The position numbers and the translations under genes are program-made. A stretch of DNA of 64,000 nt from Youngiibacter multivorans. Lineage in GTDB: Bacteria > Bacillota > Clostridia > Clostridiales > Clostridiaceae. The notes under the pieces were generated by a model. It saw only the letters and a list, made by a program, of their open reading frames with translations. It made no database searches and was not told where the DNA came from. The stretch spans positions 1 to 64,000 of the forward strand of contig NZ_JAGGKC010000006.1 of the NCBI RefSeq assembly GCF_017873395.1. The letters are read 5' to 3'. Of this stretch, positions 7,959-16,929 are shown one piece after another; position 1 is the first letter of the stretch, and each line of letters opens with the position of its first letter.

Positions 7959-9177
7959 ATCCCATCCACCTCCTTATCTCACCAAGTTTCTCGAGGAAGT
8001 AATCTACCTCGTCAGTTGTATTGTAGAAGCAGAAGGATGCCCTGTTGGACGCCGGTATGCCAAGATACCTCATGAGCGGCTGTGCACAGTGATGTCCTGC
8101 CCTGACGGCGATGCCGTAGCTGTCGAGTATGGTCGCGACATCGTGTGGATGTACTCCTTCAACAGTGAAGCTTATTACAGCTCCCCGGTCAGAAAGGTCA
8201 GCCGGTCCCACAATATTGATGTATGGCAGCTTCTTCATGCCTTCAAGTGCACGCTCCGTAAGCAGCATCTCCTGCCTTGAGATCTCTTCAAAGCCAAGGC
8301 CGTTGATATAGTCTATGGCTGCAGACAAGGACGCTGCACCCTCCACGTTCTGGGTACCTGCCTCGAACTTATATGGAAGCTCATTGAATGAAGTTTCCTG
8401 CTCATGTACATATTCGATCATGTCTCCACCGTAGAGGAATGGCTTCATTGATTTCAGCAGCTCTTTCTTTCCATAGAGTACCCCTATCCCAAGCTGTGAA
8501 AGGAGCTTATGCCCTGAAAAGGCGAAGAAGTCTGCTCCAAGCTCAGCTACATCAACCTTCATGTGAGGCACTGACTGAGCACCGTCTATAAGTGCTGCTG
8601 CACCCACCGAATGGGCCTTATCTATTATCGCCTTTACAGGCATAATAGTTCCCAGGACATTGGACATATGGGTACATGCGACAATCTTCGTGTCAGTGTC
8701 AATCTTTTCAAGCTCTGATGAAGGCAGCCTGCCTTCCTTATCCACATACATGTAGTGAAGAGTTGCACCTGTCACCTTTGCCACCTGCTGCCAGGGAACA
8801 AGGTTGGAATGGTGCTCGGCTATCGTTATTACTATCTTGTCTCCAGCCTTCAGAGTCTCCATACCGTAGCTGTAGGCTACAAGGTTTATGGACTCAGTTG
8901 TGTTCCTGGTGAATATTATCTCATCGGAGCTCTTCGCGCCGATGAATGCCCTTACCTTCTCCCTTGCACCCTCATAGACCTCGGTGGCCTTGATGCTGAG
9001 ATAATGGGAGCCCCTGTGGGGATTCCCGTTCTGCTCAAGGTCGTACTTCCTTACAGCCTCTATTACGGACAGAGGTCTCTGAGTTGTTGCGGCATTGTCA
9101 AAATATACGAGCTTCTTGCCGTTTATCATCAGGTCAAGTATCGGGAAATCTTCGCGAACGTTCTTCAACTCACTCAC
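7948..9177 (-). CDS. sufS: cysteine desulfurase SufS
   Basis: A PLP-dependent group II cysteine desulfurase (409 aa) that takes sulfur from cysteine as an enzyme persulfide. Visible landmarks are the start VREDFPIL, TRNTTESINLVA, the PLP lysine in FSGHKLL (about residue 225) and the catalytic Cys in RAGHHCAQPLM (about residue 365). It begins with GTG at 9177 overlapping the sufD stop, behind GGGAG; no nearby ATG fits the family N-terminus better. Confidence 0.95.
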   Translation of the reverse strand: MSELKNVREDFPILDLMINGKKLVYFDNAATTQRPLSVIEAVRKYDLEQNGNPHRGSHYLSIKATEVYEGAREKVRAFIGAKSSDEIIFTRNTTESINLVAYSYGMETLKAGDKIVITIAEHHSNLVPWQQVAKVTGATLHYMYVDKEGRLPSSELEKIDTDTKIVACTHMSNVLGTIMPVKAIIDKAHSVGAAALIDGAQSVPHMKVDVAELGADFFAFSGHKLLSQLGIGVLYGKKELLKSMKPFLYGGDMIEYVHEQETSFNELPYKFEAGTQNVEGAASLSAAIDYINGLGFEEISRQEMLLTERALEGMKKLPYINIVGPADLSDRGAVISFTVEGVHPHDVATILDSYGIAVRAGHHCAQPLMRYLGIPASNRASFCFYNTTDEVDYFLEKLGEIRRWMGYGA

Positions 9178-10243
9178 CCTTTATCTCCCTGTCCACCGCT
9201 TCGAGGACAAGCTCTCTTATTTCTTCAACAGGTATCAGATCCACAATAGGGCGTATATAGGACTCGACTATCATTTTCTTTGCCTCATCCTCTGAAAAGC
9301 CTCTGGACATGATGTAGAACAGCTTCTCTTCATCTATCTGGCCTGCGCTTGCAGCATGGTTTCCTATGACATCATCCTCTTTGCAGAGAAGGAGAGGGAT
9401 AGCAAAGGACTTTACCTTAGGACTCAGGAGTACTGTGAACTCCTCTTCATTACCCTTTGAATGGGTGGAGCCTCTCTTGAAATCAAGAGTGCCTCTGAAT
9501 ACCTTCTTCGAAGTGTCCTTCAGTGCTCCCTTGAACATCATGTCGGAAATTGTCTTCTTTCCAATGTGGTTCATGTGGTGTGAAAGGTCAAGTATCCTCT
9601 CGCCGAAGCCAAGGTAAACATTCTTGACGTACCCTTCAGACTCATCTCCTGACAGGTCTGTCATATAGTTCACGACAGCTTCCTTGCCGCCGATCTCCAC
9701 TGATATGTAGTTGACCTTACCCTTTTCAGCCACTTTCGTGAACCTTGATTCAAGATGCCTGGACAGGGAATTCAGCCTCTGCACCTTTATGATGTTCAGC
9801 TCAGCCCCTTCGCCGACCTCTACCTTGTTCAGTATGTCAGAGAAAGTAGCTGTTTCGTCTGAGCTGTAGTCCATGACGAGGTCAAGCTTTGAGCCCTTCC
9901 TCAGGACGATGACATTCTTTTCAACGAGGACCGGATTCTCAGAGTGCAGCCTGTGTGTGATCAACACGCTTGCTGAAAGGTTCTCCTCTACTTCCATGTA
10001 AAGTCCGGCGTTGCTCTTCTTGTCAGCAAGAGCTACCATGTTTTCATTCACGCCCTTGAAATATTCAGGCATTTCCATGTCGCGGCCATTCAGGGACTCG
10101 ACATCAAGCGTAGTCTTTATCTCACCGTATGCGTATGGAACAGATGTATCTACTTCAAGGCTATCCAGCTCAAGCTGATTTGCCTTTACCCACCTGAAGG
10201 AAATCCTCGGGAGTACATTGTATGTCTCTTTTATTGCGCTCAT
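9170..10243 (-). CDS. sufD: Fe-S scaffold component SufD
   Basis: A beta-helix scaffold protein (357 aa) that forms the SufBC2D complex. The C-terminal family block is clear: GTLDFKRGSTHSKGNEEE followed by HAASAGQIDEEKLFYIMSRG and AKKMIVESYIRPIVD. The N-terminal half is divergent, as is normal for SufD. It lies between sufB (14-bp gap) and sufS (8-bp overlap). Confidence 0.92.
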   Translation of the reverse strand: MSAIKETYNVLPRISFRWVKANQLELDSLEVDTSVPYAYGEIKTTLDVESLNGRDMEMPEYFKGVNENMVALADKKSNAGLYMEVEENLSASVLITHRLHSENPVLVEKNVIVLRKGSKLDLVMDYSSDETATFSDILNKVEVGEGAELNIIKVQRLNSLSRHLESRFTKVAEKGKVNYISVEIGGKEAVVNYMTDLSGDESEGYVKNVYLGFGERILDLSHHMNHIGKKTISDMMFKGALKDTSKKVFRGTLDFKRGSTHSKGNEEEFTVLLSPKVKSFAIPLLLCKEDDVIGNHAASAGQIDEEKLFYIMSRGFSEDEAKKMIVESYIRPIVDLIPVEEIRELVLEAVDREIKGE

Positions 10244-10257
10244 TTAAGTTCTCCCTC

Positions 10258-11667
10258 CTATCCTATCGCACCTTCAAGCTCAAGTGTGATAAGGTTATTC
10301 ATCTCTACGGCATATTCCAGAGGAAGCTCCTTGGAAATAGGCTCTACAAATCCCCTGACTATCATCGCCTTGGCTTCAGCCTCTGATATGCCTCTGCTCA
10401 TCAGGTAGAATATGGCTTCCTCGGAAATCCTTCCGATCTTTGCCTCGTGTCCGATATCTATGTCGTCATTCTCGATGTCTATTACAGGTATTGTATCCGA
10501 GCTTGATATTGAATCAAGCATAAGGGATTCACAGGATACCGTCGATTTTACTCCATATGCATTTGGAGCTACTCGAAGAAGCCCCCTGTATATTGCGTTT
10601 CCTCCAGACTTGGAGATGGACTTTGAGTTTATGTTTGATGTGGTGTTCGGCGCTGCGTGGACTACCTTCGCTCCAGTATCAAGTGTCTGGCCCTTGCCGG
10701 CGAAGGTGACTCCTGTAAATTCGCACCTTGCTCCTTCACCTCTCAATATACTCATTGGATAGAGCATTGAGACCTTGGAGCCAAAGGATCCTGAAACCCA
10801 TTCTATGGTGCCGTTCTTATCCACAAGTGCCCTCTTGGTGTTGAGGTTGTACATGTTCTTCGACCAGTTCTCAATGGTTGAGTACCGGAGGTATGCCCCT
10901 TCCTTGACGAAGAGTTCCACTGCACCTGCATGCAGGTTGTTAACCGAGTATTTAGGTGCCGAACAGCCTTCTATGAAGTGACAATGCGCACCCTTCTCCA
11001 CGATGATGAGAGTATGCTCGAACTGACCTGAGCCTGGGGCATTGAGCCTGAAATATGATTGGAGAGGAATATCCACCTTTACGCCTTCCGGAACGTACAC
11101 GAAAGATCCGCCTGACCATACAGCGCCGTGAAGGGCTGCAAACTTGTGGTCCGATGGAGGGATGAGTGTCATGAAGTATTTCTTCACGATGTCCTCATAG
11201 TCACGAAGAGCGCTTTCGAAATCAGTATAGACGACTCCCTGCGCTACAAGCTCTTCCTTGATGGAATGGTATACGACCTCGGAGTCATACTGGGCTCCAA
11301 CACCGGCAAGAGACTTCTTTTCAGCCTCAGGTATTCCCAGAAGGTCGAAGGTCTTCTTGATGTCATCCGGAACATCGTCCCAGTTTGACTGCATTTCTAC
11401 GTTCGGCCTGACATAGGTGACTATGTTGTCAATGTTCAGGTCCGATATGTCAGGACCCCATGTAGGTACATCTATCTTGTTATATAATTCCAGGGACTTC
11501 AGCCTGAACTGGAGCATCCAGTCAGGTTCGTTCTTCTTTGCCGATATGTCCCTGATGATGTCTTCGGTAAGTCCGGATTCGGACTTGTAGCTGTATGTAA
11601 ATTCATTCTTTACGTCATAAATGCCTCTGTCGAGGTCGTCTATATTAGTTTTACTTCTTTTTTCCAT
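10258..11667 (-). CDS. sufB: Fe-S scaffold component SufB
   Basis: The core scaffold protein (469 aa) on which [4Fe-4S] clusters are built. Typical blocks are the N-terminus DDLDRGIYDVKNEFTYSYKS, EPDWMLQFRLKSLE, VYVPEGVKVDIPLQSYFR and the C-terminal GHEAKIGRISEEAIFYLMSR. The cysteine in HCHFIEGCSAP is present. It overlaps the 3' end of sufC by 28 bp, which is a long overlap but gives the right family N-terminus. Confidence 0.95.
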   Translation of the reverse strand: MEKRSKTNIDDLDRGIYDVKNEFTYSYKSESGLTEDIIRDISAKKNEPDWMLQFRLKSLELYNKIDVPTWGPDISDLNIDNIVTYVRPNVEMQSNWDDVPDDIKKTFDLLGIPEAEKKSLAGVGAQYDSEVVYHSIKEELVAQGVVYTDFESALRDYEDIVKKYFMTLIPPSDHKFAALHGAVWSGGSFVYVPEGVKVDIPLQSYFRLNAPGSGQFEHTLIIVEKGAHCHFIEGCSAPKYSVNNLHAGAVELFVKEGAYLRYSTIENWSKNMYNLNTKRALVDKNGTIEWVSGSFGSKVSMLYPMSILRGEGARCEFTGVTFAGKGQTLDTGAKVVHAAPNTTSNINSKSISKSGGNAIYRGLLRVAPNAYGVKSTVSCESLMLDSISSSDTIPVIDIENDDIDIGHEAKIGRISEEAIFYLMSRGISEAEAKAMIVRGFVEPISKELPLEYAVEMNNLITLELEGAIG

Positions 11668-12422
11668 TCCGACTCCCCCTTCTCAGCCTGCTTGTATTTG
11701 TCGAAGCCGAACTCCTCTATTTCATGGGCGAGGCTCATGTCGCCTGTTGCGACGATCTTCCCGTCAACCATGATATGTACCACGTCAGGCTGAAGGTATT
11801 CAAGCATCTTGTTGTGGTGAGTTATTACAAGAACCGAATTCTCACTGTTCTTGAACCTGTTGACACCCTCTGATACGACCCTTACGGCATCAACATCCAG
11901 GCCTGAATCCGTCTCGTCGAGGATGGCAAGCTTCGGGTTCAGCACAGACATCTGAAGTATCTCATTCTTCTTCTTTTCGCCGCCGGAGAAGCCCTGGTTA
12001 AGGTACCTTGACGCATAGGCCTTGTCCATGTCAAGCTCCTTCATCTTAGCATAAAGCTCTTTCTTGAAGGCTATGGCCTTTACCGCTGTACCAGTTATCT
12101 GAGCCTTCGCTGTCCTCAGGAAGTTCTCTACTGTAATTCCCGGTATCTCCTGGGGAGCCTGGAAGGAAAGGAATATTCCCTTTACCGCCCTCTCATTTAC
12201 AGGCATAGCAGTTATGTCTTCACCCTCAAAATCTATTTTGCCCTGAGTGACCTCATACCTGGGGTTTCCCATCACCACTCCTGCGAGAGTTGATTTTCCA
12301 GCCCCATTCGGACCCATGATGACATGGACCTTTCCCTTTTCAACAACCAGGTCAAGACCCTTCAGTATTTCCTTTTCATCTACGCTTGCCTTGAGATCAG
12401 CAATCCTTAATATCTCTGACAT
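11640..12422 (-). CDS. sufC: SufC, ABC-type ATPase of the SufBCD complex
   Basis: The cytoplasmic ATPase (260 aa) that energises cluster assembly. Walker A GPNGAGKST is at residues 37-45, the signature is FSGGEKKKNEI and Walker B is LAILDETDSGLD. The SufC-specific segment LSFQAPQEIPG follows the Q-loop. It is the first gene of sufCBDSU, behind a strong promoter and an AAAGGAG ribosome site. Confidence 0.95.
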   Translation of the reverse strand: MSEILRIADLKASVDEKEILKGLDLVVEKGKVHVIMGPNGAGKSTLAGVVMGNPRYEVTQGKIDFEGEDITAMPVNERAVKGIFLSFQAPQEIPGITVENFLRTAKAQITGTAVKAIAFKKELYAKMKELDMDKAYASRYLNQGFSGGEKKKNEILQMSVLNPKLAILDETDSGLDVDAVRVVSEGVNRFKNSENSVLVITHHNKMLEYLQPDVVHIMVDGKIVATGDMSLAHEIEEFGFDKYKQAEKGESEWKKEVKLI

Positions 12423-12471
12423 TCCAATTCTCCTTTAATCCGACCATTTTTATCTGATTTCACATGTTTCA

Positions 12472-12500
12472 ATTCTACAATTAAATCAATTATGCGTCAA
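12472..12500 (-). promoter_or_regulatory. sigma-A promoter of the suf operon
   Basis: On the minus strand TTGACG (12500-12495), 17 bases, TAGAAT (12477-12472), about 50 bases before the sufC ATG. No IscR/SufR-type regulator gene is in the window, and no clear palindrome overlaps the promoter. Confidence 0.7.
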
Positions 12501-12541
12501 CCGAAGTCTATGGTTTTTTTGAATAAGCGAGTCCGCAATAA

Positions 12542-12572
12542 AGGCTCTGCAAAGCTGAAAGCCGCAGAGCCT
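12542..12572 (-). terminator. hairpin after glyA
   Basis: Perfect 9-bp stem AGGCTCTGC (12542-12550) / GCAGAGCCT (12564-12572) with a 13-base loop, 60 bp beyond the glyA stop. The T-run that follows on the minus strand is weak (TTATTG), so termination may be partial. Confidence 0.6.
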
Positions 12573-12633
12573 CATATGTTTTCTCGTTTGACTACATTTT
12601 AACGATTAGCATGTATTTTTTTATCTTTCCAGA

Positions 12634-13872
12634 CTATTTCTTATATAGAGGATACTTTGCGCACAGGTCCCTGACCTTCTGCTTCACTTCAGACAGGTCA
12701 TCGTTCCTGTGATTCACTGCATAATCGATGAATTCTGCTATCTTGTCCATGTCCTCAGGCTGGAAGCCTCTGGTTGTTACAGCTGCAGTTCCCATCCTAA
12801 CTCCACTTGTAATGAAAGGACTCTTGGTCTCGAAAGGTATGGTGTTCTTGTTAGTGGTTATCCCTATCGTATCAAGAAGCTTCTCGCATTCCTTTCCAGT
12901 AATTTCCTTGTTTGTGAGGTCAACGAGTATCAGATGATTGTCAGTTCCTCCTGAAACGATCCTGAATCCCCTCTTCATCATGGCTTCAGCAAGAGACTTT
13001 GAATTCTTTACAAGGAGGTCAATATACTCCTTGAAGGAATCCTCCATGGCAAGCTTGAAGCAAACTGCCTTTGCAGCTATGACATGCTCAAGCGGTCCTC
13101 CCTGCATTCCCGGGAATACAGACTTGTCGATGTCCTTTGCATACTCGGCTTTGCAGAGTATGGCACCGCCTCTTGGTCCCCTTAATGTCTTATGGGTTGT
13201 TGTGGTAACGAAGTCCGCGTATGGCACCGGACTCGGATGAGCTCCAGTAGCTATAAGTCCTGCAATATGTGCCATATCTACCATGAAGTAGGCACCGACC
13301 TCCTTGCATATGTCTGACATCTTCTCGAAGTCTATTACCCTTGAATACGCTGAGGCTCCTGCAACTATCATCTTAGGCTTTTCTGCAATTGCCTGCTCCC
13401 TAAGTGCATCATAGTCGATTGTCTCAGTGTCCTTCGACACGCCATATGATATGAAGTTGTAGAGCTTGCCTGAAAAATTGACCGGGCTTCCGTGAGTAAG
13501 GTGTCCGCCATGGGAAAGGTTCATACCCAGTATCTTGTCACCGGGCTGAAGCATCGCCATGTATACAGCCATGTTGGCCTGTGATCCGGAATGAGGCTGA
13601 ACGTTGGCATGCTCAGCACCAAACAGTGCCTTCATCCTCTCGATTGCAGCAGTCTCAACCTTATCAACTATTTCACAGCCTCCATAATATCTCTTTCCAG
13701 GATATCCTTCAGCATACTTGTTTGTCAGCGCTGTTCCCATAGCCTCCATTACTGCCTCGGCAACGAAGTTTTCCGATGCGATGAGTTCTATGTTGTGCTC
13801 CTGCCTGTCCTCTTCCTCTTCAATATATGAGTAAATTTCAGGATCGGCATCTTTTAGATAAAAACTTTTCAT
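12634..13872 (-). CDS. glyA: serine hydroxymethyltransferase
   Basis: A PLP enzyme (412 aa) that interconverts serine and glycine with tetrahydrofolate. It shows IELIASENFVAEAVMEAMG, the NVQPHSGSQANMAVY block and the PLP lysine in VTTTTHKTLRGPRGG (about residue 226). The length is the bacterial standard. It starts with ATG behind AGGGGG, with its own promoter, as a single-gene unit between suf and the divergent ThrE-type operon. Confidence 0.97.
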   Translation of the reverse strand: MKSFYLKDADPEIYSYIEEEEDRQEHNIELIASENFVAEAVMEAMGTALTNKYAEGYPGKRYYGGCEIVDKVETAAIERMKALFGAEHANVQPHSGSQANMAVYMAMLQPGDKILGMNLSHGGHLTHGSPVNFSGKLYNFISYGVSKDTETIDYDALREQAIAEKPKMIVAGASAYSRVIDFEKMSDICKEVGAYFMVDMAHIAGLIATGAHPSPVPYADFVTTTTHKTLRGPRGGAILCKAEYAKDIDKSVFPGMQGGPLEHVIAAKAVCFKLAMEDSFKEYIDLLVKNSKSLAEAMMKRGFRIVSGGTDNHLILVDLTNKEITGKECEKLLDTIGITTNKNTIPFETKSPFITSGVRMGTAAVTTRGFQPEDMDKIAEFIDYAVNHRNDDLSEVKQKVRDLCAKYPLYKK

Positions 13873-13900
13873 GACGTACCCCCTAGTTTATGATACTAAC

Positions 13901-13929
13901 ATTATAATCTCAGTATTACGTTCAATCAA
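13901..13929 (-). promoter_or_regulatory. sigma-A promoter of glyA
   Basis: On the minus strand TTGATT (13929-13924), 17 bases, TATAAT (13906-13901), about 30 bases before the ATG. The gap 13930-14187 to the divergent operon is AT-rich. It holds no clear riboswitch, and I found no good promoter for the plus strand in it. Confidence 0.7.
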
Positions 13930-14187
13930 TCAAAAAATTGATTTAATATTCGTCATTAATGCCTTTTCGACTCTTTTTCACACATAAATGCAATTTTCTT
14001 TTCTCAATCTGCCAAAACCTCGGTATCACCAATGACCCCATGAATATCCTTTGATTTGCTTTCGCCATCTTTTAAATTATTATCTTACGGACAGTCAGTA
14101 CTGCCCACAATTTCTCTATTTTGTGCAAACCTGTCAGCTGCTGTGCTAAAATGGCTATATGGGAAAATTAATCACGGCAGGTGTCAT

Positions 14188-14937
14188 ATGGACTACAACA
14201 GGCTTATAAGGCTGGCCTCCAGGGCTGGCCAGATCATACTTGAAAGCGGCGGAGAGACATACAGGGTCGAAGAGACCATAACGAAGATCCTGAACTCCTA
14301 CGATGTGGGACTTTCAGAGAGCTTCGTCACACCTACAGGGATCATGGTTTCAATAATCGGACCAGGCGGCGAGATAGTCTCACTCATCACAAGGGTCAGG
14401 AGGCTCTCCACGAACCTTGAGAAGGTCCACCATGTCAATGCGCTGTCAAGAAGTATAGCGGAAAAACCCGTGTCCGTCGATGAGCTTTCTACAGAACTCG
14501 CGAGGATTGAGGACATAAGGGAATACTCCATACCAATGCAGCTTGTGTTTTCAGCGGTGCTTGGATTTGGATTTACCATGCTCTATGGGGGCAATGCAGC
14601 GAGCGGCATCGCAGCTGCACTGGTTGCACCAGGAGCAAGGCTCATCCAGCATTATTCGAGGCTGTACAATCTGAATGGGATATTCATAAATATCCTGGCA
14701 GGAGCATTCGTATCCGCAGCTTCATACGGACTTATGACCCTTGACTTCGGAAGCGACTTCGATACTGTGCTACTCGGTTCCATAATGCTTCTTGTTCCCG
14801 GTATTGCCATAACCAATGCGATACGCGACACTCTCTTCGGAGACTATGTTTCAGGTCTGGCAAGGTTCGTCGAAGCGGCCCTCACAGCTCTTGGAATCGC
14901 AGTCGGAACAGGACTCGGACTCCTTATTTTCAGATAG
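14188..14937 (+). CDS. ThrE-type threonine/serine exporter, larger subunit
   Basis: A membrane protein (249 aa) of the ThrE family (DUF1212-type). The N-terminal cytoplasmic part carries ASRAGQIILESGGETYRVEET and TPTGIMVSI, followed by about five hydrophobic helices from residue 120 on. These split exporters usually work with a smaller ThrE_2-type partner, which is the next gene. Start ATG 14188 (MDYNRL) fits the family; the open frame extends 44 codons upstream with no family likeness. Confidence 0.82.
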   Translation: MDYNRLIRLASRAGQIILESGGETYRVEETITKILNSYDVGLSESFVTPTGIMVSIIGPGGEIVSLITRVRRLSTNLEKVHHVNALSRSIAEKPVSVDELSTELARIEDIREYSIPMQLVFSAVLGFGFTMLYGGNAASGIAAALVAPGARLIQHYSRLYNLNGIFINILAGAFVSAASYGLMTLDFGSDFDTVLLGSIMLLVPGIAITNAIRDTLFGDYVSGLARFVEAALTALGIAVGTGLGLLIFR

Positions 14938-14947
14938 GCGGTGCAGC

Positions 14948-15391
14948 ATGATACTTCAGTTCATATACGCATTCTTTTCAACCCTCGGCTTTGCGGTCAT
15001 ATTCAACCTGGAGCCTAAAAAGGCACTGACAGCTTCCATTGGCGGAGGCATAGGCTGGATAGTATACTCCATTAGCCTTGACATCACGCAGACAGAAAGC
15101 ACCAGCTTCCTTCTTGGAGCAGTTGCCCTTACATTGTTTGGAGAGATAATGGCGAGGAAGATGAGGACTCCTGTCACGAGCTTCGTGACCGCTGCCCTTA
15201 TTCCGCTTGTCCCAGGAAGCGGTCTCTACAACACAATGCTTGAATCACTCTCCGGAAACTATTCCGGAGCAGCCTCAAGCCTGATCAATACAATGAACAA
15301 TGCAGGTGCCCTGTCGATAGGGATTCTCCTTGTCTTCACAGGAAGCCGCGCTTACACATACTACCAATCTACAAAGGGGGCCATCAGATGA
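14948..15391 (+). CDS. ThrE-type exporter, smaller subunit
   Basis: A 147-aa, almost wholly hydrophobic protein with about four helices. It ends in PLVPGSGLYNTMLESLSGNY, the signature region of the DUF3815/ThrE_2 family. It is probably the partner of the preceding subunit in Thr/Ser export. It starts 10 bp after that gene (ATG 14948), and the stop overlaps the next start (ATGA). Confidence 0.82.
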   Translation: MILQFIYAFFSTLGFAVIFNLEPKKALTASIGGGIGWIVYSISLDITQTESTSFLLGAVALTLFGEIMARKMRTPVTSFVTAALIPLVPGSGLYNTMLESLSGNYSGAASSLINTMNNAGALSIGILLVFTGSRAYTYYQSTKGAIR

Positions 15392-15573
15392 CAAGAAGGA
15401 CGAAGCTTGTCCACGCAACAGGCAAGGAATCTGACCTGAATGAGCAGGTTGAGAAGGCATTGAAGCAGTATAAGATTGGCAGGGATGACATCATAGAGAT
15501 CAGGCGCAGCAAAAGAGGAAGCACTGAAACTGCACTCATAATATACGAGTATAAGAACGAAGGAGAAATTTGA
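15388..15573 (+). CDS. small uncharacterised protein (61 aa)
   Basis: The start ATG overlaps the previous stop (ATGA) and is preceded by AAAGGGGG. Its stop overlaps the next ATG, so it is certainly translated within the operon. The chain is charged, with a predicted helix (LNEQVEKALKQY) followed by strands (DIIEIRRSK, TALIIYEYK). The helix-strand-strand layout ending in ALIIYE resembles small Cse60-like proteins, but this is only a resemblance; function unknown. Confidence 0.75.
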   Translation: MTRRTKLVHATGKESDLNEQVEKALKQYKIGRDDIIEIRRSKRGSTETALIIYEYKNEGEI

Positions 15574-16301
15574 TGGATGGTTTGACAACAATACTTTTTG
15601 ACCTGGACGGCACTCTTCTGCCGATGGACCTGGAAAAGTTCCAGGAGCTTTATTTCAAAAGCCTGTCCATGGAGTTTTCTGATCTCATTGACCCCAGGAA
15701 GCTTGGCGGACTGGTCTGGGAATGTACCCTCGAGATGGTAAGCGACAAGAGCAGGCGAACCAACCGCGAGGTATTCATGGAAGCCATGGGCAGGAGAGTC
15801 GGTAATGAATTGCTGCCTGAATACGAGAGGCGTTTCATGGAATATTACGGAAGCAATTTCGAATATGTCAAAGAATCGACCTATGCTTCGGAACCCATGA
15901 GAGAGGCTGTTGCATTTCTCAGGGACAACGGATATACCCTTGCCATCGCAACGAATCCCGTGTTCCCGGAAGCTGCAGTGCTGAGGAGAATCGAGTGGGC
16001 AGGCCTTTCAAGGGATGATTTCGAGCTTGTCACAACCTTTGACAACAGCCACTACTGCAAGCCTAACCTTGAATATTATGAGGAGATACTTAAGATCCTC
16101 GGAAAGTCAGCAGAAGAATGCATGATGGTCGGAAACGACGAGCTTGAGGATATGGTTCCAAAAAAACTGGGGATGAGAACCTATCTTGTTACAGACAATA
16201 TGGTTCCAGGAAATATGAAGGGACCGGAACCGGATTACAGAGGATCCTCATTTGACTTCCTTGGATTCATAAAGTCAGGAGTTCTTAAAAGCAGGTCATG
16301 A
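15573..16301 (+). CDS. HAD-superfamily hydrolase
   Basis: A haloacid-dehalogenase-type phosphatase (242 aa). Motif I FDLDGTLLP is near residue 9, a helical cap domain follows, motif II is AIATNP, and motif III/IV are KPNLEYYEEILK and MVGNDELEDM. The substrate is unknown. ATG 15573 sits seven bases after AGGAG and overlaps the previous stop; an in-frame TTG one codon earlier is less likely. Confidence 0.82.
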   Translation: MDGLTTILFDLDGTLLPMDLEKFQELYFKSLSMEFSDLIDPRKLGGLVWECTLEMVSDKSRRTNREVFMEAMGRRVGNELLPEYERRFMEYYGSNFEYVKESTYASEPMREAVAFLRDNGYTLAIATNPVFPEAAVLRRIEWAGLSRDDFELVTTFDNSHYCKPNLEYYEEILKILGKSAEECMMVGNDELEDMVPKKLGMRTYLVTDNMVPGNMKGPEPDYRGSSFDFLGFIKSGVLKSRS

Positions 16302-16771
16302 GGACCGAAGCCACCAGTTCCCAGAAGATCATGGAAATAATATCAGCGCTTCTCCTGTGCCTTTTCATCTCATACATCGCATTGTCCTGGTATAATTTAC
16401 CTGACTTGATTCCAGGACACTACAATGCCTTCGGAGAGATTGACAGGTGGGGACCAAAGGCAGAGATACTTTTCCTGCCAGCCGTCACACTTTTCGTATT
16501 CTTCATTCTGACACTAATATCACACTACCCCTCCTTATGGAATGTACCAAGGATAAGAAATGAGGAGAATGCAGCCGCTGTATATTCCTGCCTTAAGACC
16601 ATGCTGGTACTCCTGAAGCTTGAAATCATCATCCTGTTTTTCTATTTAAGCTCTTTTTCTGTAAGCGGGAAAAACCTTCCTGCAAGCTACCTGCCAGTCC
16701 TTCTATTGGTTACCTTGTCTACCACAGCCTATTTCACTGTGAAAAGCTACCGTCTGGCAGGAATGGAGTAA
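16298..16771 (+). CDS. DUF1648-like membrane protein
   Basis: A 157-aa protein with about four hydrophobic helices. The segment between helices 1 and 2, LPDLIPGHYNAFGEIDRWGP, matches the DUF1648 hallmark (P-x-H-x-N-x-x-G-x-x-D) found in SdpI-like and related membrane proteins. It is the last gene of the plus-strand operon, overlapping the HAD stop by 4 bp. The role is unknown; some relatives give immunity to toxic peptides. Confidence 0.7.
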   Translation: MRTEATSSQKIMEIISALLLCLFISYIALSWYNLPDLIPGHYNAFGEIDRWGPKAEILFLPAVTLFVFFILTLISHYPSLWNVPRIRNEENAAAVYSCLKTMLVLLKLEIIILFFYLSSFSVSGKNLPASYLPVLLLVTLSTTAYFTVKSYRLAGME

Positions 16772-16852
16772 AGCACTATAATAACAGTGGAAACTACAAA
16801 GTCTTCAAACATAATTTCGCAATATTTAGCAACAAAAGAAAAATCACATGTA

Positions 16853-16886
16853 AAAGGGAGTCTCAGCTGGCGCTGAAACTCCCTTT
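16853..16886. terminator. bidirectional terminator
   Basis: A 15-bp stem with one mismatch (16853-16867 / 16872-16886) and a 4-base loop, with T-rich tails on both strands. It separates the converging ThrE-type operon (+) and arg operon (-). Confidence 0.85.
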
Positions 16887-16929
16887 GTTTGATTAGTTTT
16901 AACGGTTATTGGACTGATGTTAATTTCTG

